Source of the DNA: DASYTH01 sp035762905
GTDB taxonomy: Bacteria; Actinomycetota; Actinomycetes; Mycobacteriales; Pseudonocardiaceae
NCBI RefSeq assembly: GCF_035762905.1
Contig: NZ_DASUCC010000056.1
Span: forward strand, 62,001 to 126,000
Direction of reading: 5' to 3'
DNA length: 64,000 bases
Shown: in pieces, positions 57,979 through 64,000 of the stretch
Numbering within the stretch: position 1 is the first letter of the stretch
How the letters are laid out: each line of letters opens with the position of its first letter
The notes under the pieces: generated by a model
Database searches by the model: none
What the model saw: the letters and a program-made list of their open reading frames with translations, nothing else
Told to the model about the DNA's origin: nothing
Made by a program: the position numbers and the translations under genes

Positions 57979-59199
57979 CTACCGGGGGGTTGGGGTGAAG
58001 CGGATGGGGAGGGTGGCGGGGCCGCGGGTGAAGACGCCTTGTTCGGTGAGGACGGTGCCGGGCTCGATTTGGAGGTCGGGCATGGCGTCGAGGAGTTGGT
58101 TGGTGGCGACTTCGACCTCGGTCTTGGCGAGCATGGCGCCGACGCAGAAGTGGCGGCCGAGGGCGAAGGCCAGGTGGCCGGCGGCGGCGGAGAACGCGGT
58201 GGTGGTGGGGAGGTCGGTGCGGAAGATGTTGAAGGAGTTGGGGTCGGCGAACCGACGGGGATCCCTGTTGGCGGCGGCGATGAGGCAGGTGACGGTGACG
58301 CCTGCGGGGAGGGTGCCGCCGGTGACCTCGACGTCGTTGTCGGGTTGGCGCATGATCATGTGCACCGGGGGGCTGTAGCGGAGGGTTTCGGCGAACGCCT
58401 GGGGGATCAGCGAGCGGTCGGCGCGGACGGCGGCGAGTTGGTCGGGGTGCTCCAGCAGATTCTTGAACATGCTGGCAATGGCCTTGTCGGTGGTTTCGCC
58501 GCCGGCGGCGAGCAGGAGGCTGACGAAGGCCTTGATGTCCTGGTCGCTCATGGTGGTGCCGTCGACCTCGGCGGTGCAGAGCGTGGACAGCAGGTCGTCG
58601 CCCAGGTTCGCGCGGCGCTCGGTGATCACGGGGACCATGTACTCGGTGAGCTCGGCGCTGGTGCGCAGGCCGGCGGCGGCAACGTCGGGATCCTGGCTCA
58701 GGTTTCCCAGGAACGCGATGACGTTTTCGTACCACCGCTGGAACTTCGGCTGGTCGTCGCGGTTGAGACCGAGCATGTCCACGATGACGTTGATCGGGAA
58801 CCGCCGGGCGAAGTCGGCGACCAGGTCGGCGCGGCCGGCATCCCGGAAACCGTCGATCAGCTCGGCGGCGTTGCGCTCGATCACCGGCAGGAACCGCCGC
58901 TGCAGCTCGTTGCCGCGAAACGCCGGCGCGACCAGTGCCCGCCGCACCGCGTGCTCCCGGCCGCTCATCTGCACGATGGTCCGGCCGCCGTGCACCGGCT
59001 CCAGCTGCCACTCGTAGTTGTCCGAGGTGAAGACGGGTTCCCGGAACGCCCGGGCGACGTCCTCGTAGCGCGAGATGATGTAGCTCTGCATCGGGTCGTG
59101 CCAGACCAGCGGCTGCTCCTCGAGCATGACCCCGTAGGTCGGGTACGGATCCTCGGCGAACTCCTGGGAAAGGATGTCGCGCGCCTGAGCTGTGGTCAC
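57979..59199 (-). CDS. Cytochrome P450
   Basis: A 406-residue class I bacterial P450. I-helix 'LLLAAGGETTDKAI', K-helix 'FAETLRYSPP', haem loop 'FALGRHFCVGAMLAK' (Cys ligand): all canonical, in contrast to cvnE. It needs external ferredoxin and reductase, not encoded nearby. GTG 59199 is chosen because GGGAG lies 4 nt upstream; a longer frame to 59265 has no site. The substrate is unknown; hydroxylation of a small lipophilic molecule is likely. Confidence 0.92.
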   Translation of the reverse strand: MTTAQARDILSQEFAEDPYPTYGVMLEEQPLVWHDPMQSYIISRYEDVARAFREPVFTSDNYEWQLEPVHGGRTIVQMSGREHAVRRALVAPAFRGNELQRRFLPVIERNAAELIDGFRDAGRADLVADFARRFPINVIVDMLGLNRDDQPKFQRWYENVIAFLGNLSQDPDVAAAGLRTSAELTEYMVPVITERRANLGDDLLSTLCTAEVDGTTMSDQDIKAFVSLLLAAGGETTDKAIASMFKNLLEHPDQLAAVRADRSLIPQAFAETLRYSPPVHMIMRQPDNDVEVTGGTLPAGVTVTCLIAAANRDPRRFADPNSFNIFRTDLPTTTAFSAAAGHLAFALGRHFCVGAMLAKTEVEVATNQLLDAMPDLQIEPGTVLTEQGVFTRGPATLPIRFTPTPR

Positions 59200-59365
59200 A
59201 ACGCTCCCTTGGTAGCCACGAAAATTGCCCAACCAGGCTAGCGACCATCGCGGCCGGGAACTCACCCTGCCGGACAGTTCAAGCGGATGGCCTAATCGCC
59301 GGTTACGGAACGCAGTTGATCGCCGGGCAATGGCTCAAACGTCCTTTGTGGACGGAGCGGGAAGC

Positions 59366-59415
59366 CCGTCCCCAGACACCACTTTGAGGGGGAGGTAAGC
59401 GGTGCCTGGGGACGG
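59366..59415. repeat. Long inverted repeat in the 59.2-59.56 kb gene-free gap
   Basis: CCGTCCCCAGACACC (59366-59380) pairs with GGTGCCTGGGGACGG (59401-59415), 14 of 15, around a 20-nt loop. The gap 59200-59558 otherwise holds no supportable gene. The element could be a terminator for the PadR unit or the folded end of a mobile element. Confidence 0.5.
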
Positions 59416-59558
59416 TTAATCGGTGCGGTGGTCGCCACTCGGCGGGGGGACCGGGGACCCTGCCCGCACCGACAACCGATACAACGGGCGACCCGAGCCG
59501 GCCGTTCCGCCTGGCGGCGGCATTCCCGGTGATTCGGGCCACAATCCGGCCGGAACCC

Positions 59559-60128
59559 TCAGGACTGGTCGTCGCCGGCCATCCGGTACGCGCCGTGCGC
59601 CAGCCGGCGGATCAGCCGGTTGGTCCATTCCATACGGGTCTCGGCAGTGTGCAGCCACAGTCCGAGGACGTCACCGACCGGACCCCAGGTGTCCAGATCG
59701 GTGTCCGGCGGCAAGTGCGCCGTGATGCTCTCCCGCCACTGCTTCATGACCTGTACCCGTTGCCGCAGCAGGGCGAGGGCCTCGGCGCGGGGGAGGTCCT
59801 CGATCAGACCGACCGCCGCGGCCAGCAGGTCGAGCCGGGGATCATGGCTGGTGAGTGCCTTGCGGAGCAAGGCGAAGTACGCCTGCGCACCGGTCTCGGT
59901 CACCTCGTACTCCATGCGCGGCGGACCGCCCGCCGCGCTCGGCGTGGTGTCGTGCACGAGCAGCAGGCCCTGCCCGGTCATCGCCTTGAGCGCGTGGTAA
60001 ACCGACCCGGAGGTGGCGCGGGCCCACTCGTGCGCGCCCCAGGTCTCCAGATCGGCGAGTACCTGGTAGCCATGGGCCTGGCCGCGCCGCCGCACCGCGC
60101 CGAGCACCAGCAGTCGGACCGCCGACAC
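59559..60128 (-). CDS. PadR-family regulator
   Basis: A 189-residue winged-helix repressor: 'LLVLGAVRRRGQAHGYQVLA', 'SGSVYHALKAMTGQGLL' and 'RMEYEVTETGAQAYFALLR', then a helical dimerisation domain. PadR proteins bind AT-rich palindromes; two identical ones lie upstream of the operon it shares with the VOC gene. GTG 60128 is 6 nt after the VOC stop, with no clear ribosome site, so translation probably depends on the upstream gene. Confidence 0.88.
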   Translation of the reverse strand: MSAVRLLVLGAVRRRGQAHGYQVLADLETWGAHEWARATSGSVYHALKAMTGQGLLLVHDTTPSAAGGPPRMEYEVTETGAQAYFALLRKALTSHDPRLDLLAAAVGLIEDLPRAEALALLRQRVQVMKQWRESITAHLPPDTDLDTWGPVGDVLGLWLHTAETRMEWTNRLIRRLAHGAYRMAGDDQS

Positions 60129-60134
60129 GGGTGA

Positions 60135-60527
60135 TCAGGCCGGGGCGCGATCGCTGACCCACCACAGCGTGCCGAACGGGTCGACGAAGCCGCCCATCCG
60201 GGCGCCGTCGTCGCCGGCGGTGATCTCCATGGCCGGCGTGGCCCCGGCGGCGACCGCGCGGGTGAACGCGGTGTCGGCGTCCGGCACGGTGGCCCATAGC
60301 TGCACGTGGACCGGTTCGGCGGGGGAGCGCAGGCACCGCTCGCCGTGCGCGCCCGAGTCGGCGAAGTACAGCAGCCCGGTCCCGATCCGCGCCTCGGCGT
60401 GGATCACCCGGTCCGGATCGGTGGGCAACGGGACGACGTTGTGCACCTCCGCGTCGAACGCCTGCCTGAGGAACTCGGCGTAGTTGTTGGCGCTGTCCAC
60501 CATCACGTAGGGCGTCACTGACGACAT
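60135..60527 (-). CDS. PhnB-like VOC (glyoxalase/bleomycin-resistance fold) protein
   Basis: A 130-residue VOC protein ('VTPYVMVDSANNYAEFLRQA', 'HAEARIGTGLLYFADS', 'VDPFGTLWWVSDRAPA'). The C-terminal P-F-G-x-x-W is typical of the PhnB branch, which binds small drugs or unknown metabolites; the metal ligands are not complete. First gene of a two-gene operon with the PadR repressor, so it may bind or modify the PadR effector. Confidence 0.83.
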   Translation of the reverse strand: MSSVTPYVMVDSANNYAEFLRQAFDAEVHNVVPLPTDPDRVIHAEARIGTGLLYFADSGAHGERCLRSPAEPVHVQLWATVPDADTAFTRAVAAGATPAMEITAGDDGARMGGFVDPFGTLWWVSDRAPA

Positions 60528-60543
60528 GTCGTCTCCTCACTAA

Positions 60544-60553
60544 CCAAATTTGG
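60544..60553. promoter_or_regulatory. PadR operator 1
   Basis: TAA-CCAAATTTGG-TGA, 17 nt before the VOC start. Identical core to operator 2; centres 38 bp apart. Confidence 0.7.
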
Positions 60554-60581
60554 TGACTGGTCAGACTCTACCACGGACTAG

Positions 60582-60591
60582 CCAAATTTGG
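60582..60591. promoter_or_regulatory. PadR operator 2
   Basis: TAG-CCAAATTTGG-TGA. It lies between the VOC start and the divergent transporter (start 60666), so the repressor could also control the transporter. Confidence 0.7.
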
Positions 60592-60665
60592 TGAGCCAAC
60601 GCGTTTGCGGATCGTCCGCCCTGGGCATACGCGGTGCGAGGGGGGCCGGGAGGGTGGTGGCGACC

Positions 60666-62096
60666 GTGACCCGTGGGGCCGAAGTATCAGTGGCGGACCG
60701 GTTTCCGGCGAAGCATCTGGCGCGGCCGGAGGTCCGGCCGTTACCCGAGCCGCCTGCGTCCACCTGGCGGATCATCGGGCCGGGGGTGATCGCCGCCGGG
60801 GTGGGCCTGGCCTCGGGCGAGTTCATCCTGTTCCCCTACATCGCCTCCCAGGTGGGCCTGGTGTTCGTGTGGGCGGCGATGGTCGGCCTGGCGACCCAGT
60901 TCTTCCTGAACATGGAGATCGAGCGGTACACCCTGGCGACCGGGGAGACGGCGCTGACCGGGTTCAGCCGGTTCTGGCGGCACTGGGGCCTGGTGTTCGC
61001 CGTGCTGACCTTCCTGGCCAACCTGTGGCCCGGTTGGGTCACCAGTTCGGCCTCGCTGATCACCTACCTGTGGGGCGGCAGCGTCCGCTGGATCGCCATC
61101 GGTCTGCTGCTGGTGATCGGTCTGGTGCTCACCCTCGCTCCGGTGGTCTACGTGGCGCTGGAGCGCACCGAGATGGTCAAGGTCGCCGCCGTGCTCGTGC
61201 TGTTGGTGGTCGGCGCGCTGTTCGCGATCTCCGCCGACGCCTGGAGCGATCTGCCGAAGATCGTCACCGAGGCGACCGTACCGGTGGAGCAGCTGGGATT
61301 CGCCCTGCTGCTCGGCGCACTGGCCTTCGCCGGAGCCGGCGGCGGGCAGAATCTGGTGCAGAGCAACTGGATCCGGGACAAGCGGTTCGGCATGGGCGCC
61401 TACGTTCCGCGGATCGTCAGCCCGGTCACCGGCAAGCCGGAGGCCGCGCCGAGCACCGGGTTCATCTTCGAGCCGACCGACGAGCACATGTCCCGCTGGC
61501 ACCGCTGGTGGAAGTTGGCCAACCGCGAGCAGCTGTACACCTTCGTGCTGATCACGTTCCTGTCGATTCTGTTCATGTCGCTGCTCGCGTACTCGACGGT
61601 TTTCGGCAGTTCCGGGCTGGCCAACGACATCGGATTCCTGCGGCTGGAGGGTGAGCAGCTCAACGCCGCGGTCGGCAGCTGGTTCGGTCCGTTCTTCTGG
61701 TTCATCGGCGCGTTCGCGCTGTTCGCCGCGGCGCTGGGCATCGTCGACTATTCCAGCCGGCTGATCGCCGACGTGATCAAGACCAGCTATGCGCCGCGGG
61801 CCAAGGAGAGCACCCTCTACTTCGGACTCGTCTGGGGTCTGGTGGGCCTTGGTTGCGTGATCCTGTTGGCCGGTTTCGCCCAGCCGCTGCCGCTGCTGGT
61901 GATCTCGGCCTGCGTCGGCGGCGTCATGATGTTCCTCTACTCGGGCCTGCTGATCCTGCTCAATCGCCGGGTGCTGCCGGAGCAGATCCGAATCCGGGCC
62001 GGCCGGACCGCCGTGCTCGGCTGGTCGATGCTGTTGTTCGGGGTGCTGTCCGTGCTCACGATCATCAATCAGGGAGCCAAGCTGTTCGGCGGCTGA
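60666..62096 (+). CDS. NRAMP-related membrane transporter lacking the DPGN motif
   Basis: A 476-residue protein with ~11 membrane helices. The first helix reads 'IIGPGVIAAGVGLASGEFIL', as in NRAMP relatives, but the metal-binding D-P-G-N of true NRAMP transporters is G-P-G-V here, and helix 6 has 'LAFAGAGGGQNLVQSNWI' in place of M-P-H-N. It therefore probably carries something other than Mn/Fe, or is not proton-coupled in the same way. A loop contains 'FEPTDEHMSRWHRWWKL'. Start GTG 60666 is a choice among several. The P450 gene follows after 19 nt. Confidence 0.75.
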   Translation: MTRGAEVSVADRFPAKHLARPEVRPLPEPPASTWRIIGPGVIAAGVGLASGEFILFPYIASQVGLVFVWAAMVGLATQFFLNMEIERYTLATGETALTGFSRFWRHWGLVFAVLTFLANLWPGWVTSSASLITYLWGGSVRWIAIGLLLVIGLVLTLAPVVYVALERTEMVKVAAVLVLLVVGALFAISADAWSDLPKIVTEATVPVEQLGFALLLGALAFAGAGGGQNLVQSNWIRDKRFGMGAYVPRIVSPVTGKPEAAPSTGFIFEPTDEHMSRWHRWWKLANREQLYTFVLITFLSILFMSLLAYSTVFGSSGLANDIGFLRLEGEQLNAAVGSWFGPFFWFIGAFALFAAALGIVDYSSRLIADVIKTSYAPRAKESTLYFGLVWGLVGLGCVILLAGFAQPLPLLVISACVGGVMMFLYSGLLILLNRRVLPEQIRIRAGRTAVLGWSMLLFGVLSVLTIINQGAKLFGG

Positions 62097-62103
62097 ATCG
62101 GCC

Positions 62104-62109
62104 TAGACT
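62104..62109 (+). promoter_or_regulatory. Leaderless -10 box for the second-strand P450 gene
   Basis: TAGACT ends 6 nt before ATG 62116; there is no ribosome site, which fits a leaderless message independent of the transporter. Confidence 0.5.
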
Positions 62110-62115
62110 GGCTGT

Positions 62116-63312
62116 ATGGCCGAGCCAATCGTGTTGGATCGGGAGTTCATCCAGGATCCATATTCCTTGTACCGCAAGCTGCGCGAGGAGGCCCCGGTTC
62201 GGCAGGTGGTTACGCCGAACGGGTTGCGGTCCTGGCTGGTTACCCGGTTCGAGGACGCCCGGGAAGCCCTCGCCGACCCCCGGCTGAGCCGGGACCTGCG
62301 CCTGGCGCCGGACCTGTTCGCGCGGCACAGCACGACCGGCCGCGACGCGGCCGAGTTCGGTCAGGAACTGGCCGCGCACATGCTCAACAGCGATCCGCCG
62401 GACCACACCCGGCTGCGCCGGGTGGTGACCAGGGCGTTCACCATGCGCCGGGTGGAGCAGCTGCGGCCGAGGATCGAACAGATCACCGCCGACCTGCTGG
62501 CCGGCATGGCCGGCCGGGACGAGGTGGACCTGCTTGACGCGTTCGCGTTTCCGTTGCCGGTCACGGTGATGTGCGAGCTGCTCGGGGTGCCGGTCGAAGA
62601 TCAGGGCGAGTTCCGGCACTGGACCCACGCGATGATCACGTCCGGCGACCGGGACGCGGCCATGGCGGCCATCCGGGACTCCGCCGTCTACCTGTCCGCG
62701 CTGATCGCCGGCAAGCGCGACAACCCGGCCGACGACCTGCTGTCCGCACTGGTGCACGACGAGGACGAGACGCTGAACGACGTCGAGCTGATCTCGATGG
62801 CGTTCCTGCTGCTGATCGCCGGGCACGAGACGACGGTCAATCTGATCGCCAACGGCATGCTTGCCCTGCTGCGTCACCCCGACCAGCTGGCCGCGCTGCG
62901 CGCCGACCCCGGTCTGGTGCCCGGTGCGGTCGAGGAGTTCCTCCGGTACGAGAGCCCGATCAACAACACGCCGCTGCGGCACACCATCGCGCCGGTCACC
63001 ATCGGCGGCGTGGAGATCCCCAAGGGCGAACTGGTCCTGGTGGCGCTCGGCTCGGCGAACCGGGACACCACCCGGTTCCCCGCCGCCGACCACCTGGACA
63101 TCACCCGCGAACCCACCCCGCACCTGGCGTTCGGTCACGGCATCCACTACTGCCTCGGCGCACCCCTTGCCCGCCTCGAAGGCCAGATCGCCATCGCCCG
63201 CCTGCTCGAGGCATTCCCCGCCCTCGCCCTGGCCACCGACCCCGCCAACCTCAACTGGCGCAACAGCAACATCCTGCACGGCCTGGAGTCCCTCCCGGTC
63301 CGGCTCCGCTAG
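62116..63312 (+). CDS. Cytochrome P450 (CYP107-like)
   Basis: A 398-residue P450 with canonical parts: I-helix 'FLLLIAGHETTVNLI', K-helix 'VEEFLRYESP', haem loop 'LAFGHGIHYCLGAPLARLEG'. The style is that of CYP107/biosynthetic actinomycete P450s that hydroxylate macrolides or other natural products, but no such cluster is present here. Its last 4 nt overlap the stop of the convergent gene. Confidence 0.92.
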   Translation: MAEPIVLDREFIQDPYSLYRKLREEAPVRQVVTPNGLRSWLVTRFEDAREALADPRLSRDLRLAPDLFARHSTTGRDAAEFGQELAAHMLNSDPPDHTRLRRVVTRAFTMRRVEQLRPRIEQITADLLAGMAGRDEVDLLDAFAFPLPVTVMCELLGVPVEDQGEFRHWTHAMITSGDRDAAMAAIRDSAVYLSALIAGKRDNPADDLLSALVHDEDETLNDVELISMAFLLLIAGHETTVNLIANGMLALLRHPDQLAALRADPGLVPGAVEEFLRYESPINNTPLRHTIAPVTIGGVEIPKGELVLVALGSANRDTTRFPAADHLDITREPTPHLAFGHGIHYCLGAPLARLEGQIAIARLLEAFPALALATDPANLNWRNSNILHGLESLPVRLR

Positions 63313-63695
63313 CCGTTGCGCATCCGCACCCGCACCGGCATCCGCCCGGTCTTCGGCAGGCCGTAGCCCGGCGGCGGATTGAGCAGCTGGTTCGGTGCTT
63401 CCGGATGTCCCGGACCAGGCAACGTGATCACCGCCCGCAGTGTCCACACCGGACACGAGCCGTACCACCAGGACACCAGCTCCGGGGCGAACACGTCGAT
63501 GTCCGGACCGGTCGCCGTCCGGTAGGCCCAGGCCACCCGCTCGTCGAACAGGATCACCACATCGGCCGTGCCCGCACCCCAGTCGCGGACGAACGCCAGG
63601 ATGTCCGGACCGTGGTGGTCGACCCGGAAGGCGTGTTCGGTGAACCGCTGCCGACCCAACCGGACCAGCAACTCATCCAGCTCGGTGATCGTCAT
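63309..63695 (-). CDS. Hypothetical protein
   Basis: A 128-residue protein of alpha/beta type with many aromatic residues ('ILAFVRDWGAG', 'VILFDERVAWAYRT', 'LVSWWYGSCPVWTLRAV'). No family, signal or membrane segment is recognised. ATG 63695 overlaps the stop of the upstream gene (ATGA, 63692-63695), so the two are co-translated. Its own stop overlaps the P450 stop. Confidence 0.6.
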   Translation of the reverse strand: MTITELDELLVRLGRQRFTEHAFRVDHHGPDILAFVRDWGAGTADVVILFDERVAWAYRTATGPDIDVFAPELVSWWYGSCPVWTLRAVITLPGPGHPEAPNQLLNPPPGYGLPKTGRMPVRVRMRNG

Positions 63696-63991
63696 GGCGG
63701 GCCGTCCCCGACCAGCGGCAGCACGACCGTCGGAAACTGACCGCGCTCGTCGGCCCGGATCGGGCTGGCCAGGAAGTCGTCCACCGGCCAGTTCAGCCGC
63801 AGCCCGCGCCCTTCTTCCCTGGCGTCCGCCACCAACTCGGCCACGGTGATCGCCTCGCCCTGACCCCGAAACCGGTGGATCGGCCGCCTGACCACCTGCC
63901 GTCGCGTGTCGCTGACCAACAACCCGACCGCCCCGCCCAGCGCCACAACGAGCATCACGCCCGCACCCACCGCCGCGTGCACCTCCTCCAT
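63692..63991 (-). CDS. Hypothetical single-helix membrane protein
   Basis: A 99-residue protein whose first 30 residues form a membrane helix ('AVGAGVMLVVALGGAVGLLV'), followed by a basic stretch ('DTRRQVVRRPIHRFRG') and a soluble acidic part. ATG 63991 is at the window edge; GTG 63970 is possible because GGAGGAGG precedes it, and an earlier start beyond the window cannot be excluded. Partner of the downstream hypothetical gene. Confidence 0.55.
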   Translation of the reverse strand: MEEVHAAVGAGVMLVVALGGAVGLLVSDTRRQVVRRPIHRFRGQGEAITVAELVADAREEGRGLRLNWPVDDFLASPIRADERGQFPTVVLPLVGDGPP

Positions 63992-64000
63992 TGGCCCGAG

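Noticed and set aside
57979..63312. A natural-product biosynthetic cluster suggested by three P450 genes
   Set aside because: No PKS, NRPS, terpene or other core enzyme is present; one P450 belongs to the conservon and the others have unrelated neighbours.

Overview
The window is 64 kb of uniformly GC-rich DNA. It carries Tat-secreted enzymes, a conservon, a CebR-type cellulose operator, many GTG/TTG starts and several leaderless promoters whose -10 box (TANNNT) sits 6-7 nt before the start codon. Together these point to a filamentous or soil actinomycete chromosome, perhaps Pseudonocardiales-like; the genus cannot be fixed from the sequence alone. I saw no tRNA, rRNA, CRISPR array or intact insertion sequence.

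Layout. 1-11 kb: 3' end of a LuxR regulator, a WAVG-repeat propeller protein, a secreted ricin-type lectin, an M36 metalloprotease, a HelD-type RNA-polymerase helicase, then three secreted enzymes on the minus strand (M15-like peptidase, M28 peptidase, metallophosphoesterase). 11-21 kb: a respiratory nitrate operon narK-(mini-ORF)-narG-narH-narJ-narI with overlapping stop/start codons. Its upstream region carries two palindromes built on GGGAC/GTCCC, resembling DosR/DevR boxes, and a divergent flavohaem oxidoreductase. 21-25 kb: a PhoX-like phosphatase and a GH5-FnIII-CBM2 cellulase with a perfect CebR operator over its promoter, then a decayed SARP-type remnant. 25-32 kb: small regulators and enzymes (XRE-cupin/GNAT pair, DUF2332, MOSC), an AT-richer gene that looks acquired, a PLP aminotransferase and an ArsR-SRPBCC pair. 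32-39 kb: an extracellular copper/sugar cluster with a two-domain laccase, a 1327-residue ThuA-discoidin-dehydrogenase-PKD-DUF1080 protein, a cupredoxin protein sharing a repeated module with it, and a beta-helix protein. 39-42 kb: a VanAB-like Rieske oxygenase operon ending in its probable IclR regulator. 42-46 kb: small secreted, lipoprotein and membrane genes plus a VOC pseudogene.

46.5-52 kb holds the most unusual unit: three tightly spaced genes encoding an 806-residue helical-repeat protein, a 160-residue protein that reads like a J-domain without HPD, and an 849-residue divergent Hsp70. 53.7-57.7 kb is a textbook conservon (cvnA-cvnE: ATPase/kinase-like protein, roadblock, DUF742, GTPase, cytochrome P450), translationally coupled throughout. 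58-64 kb has two more P450s, a PhnB-like VOC/PadR pair with two identical CCAAATTTGG operators, an NRAMP-related transporter lacking the DPGN motif, and two small minus-strand genes at the window edge.

The genes read as a soil lifestyle: extracellular polymer and phosphate scavenging, anaerobic nitrate respiration probably switched by hypoxia/redox, aromatic demethylation, and conservon signalling. All functional statements are from sequence reading; no database search was run.
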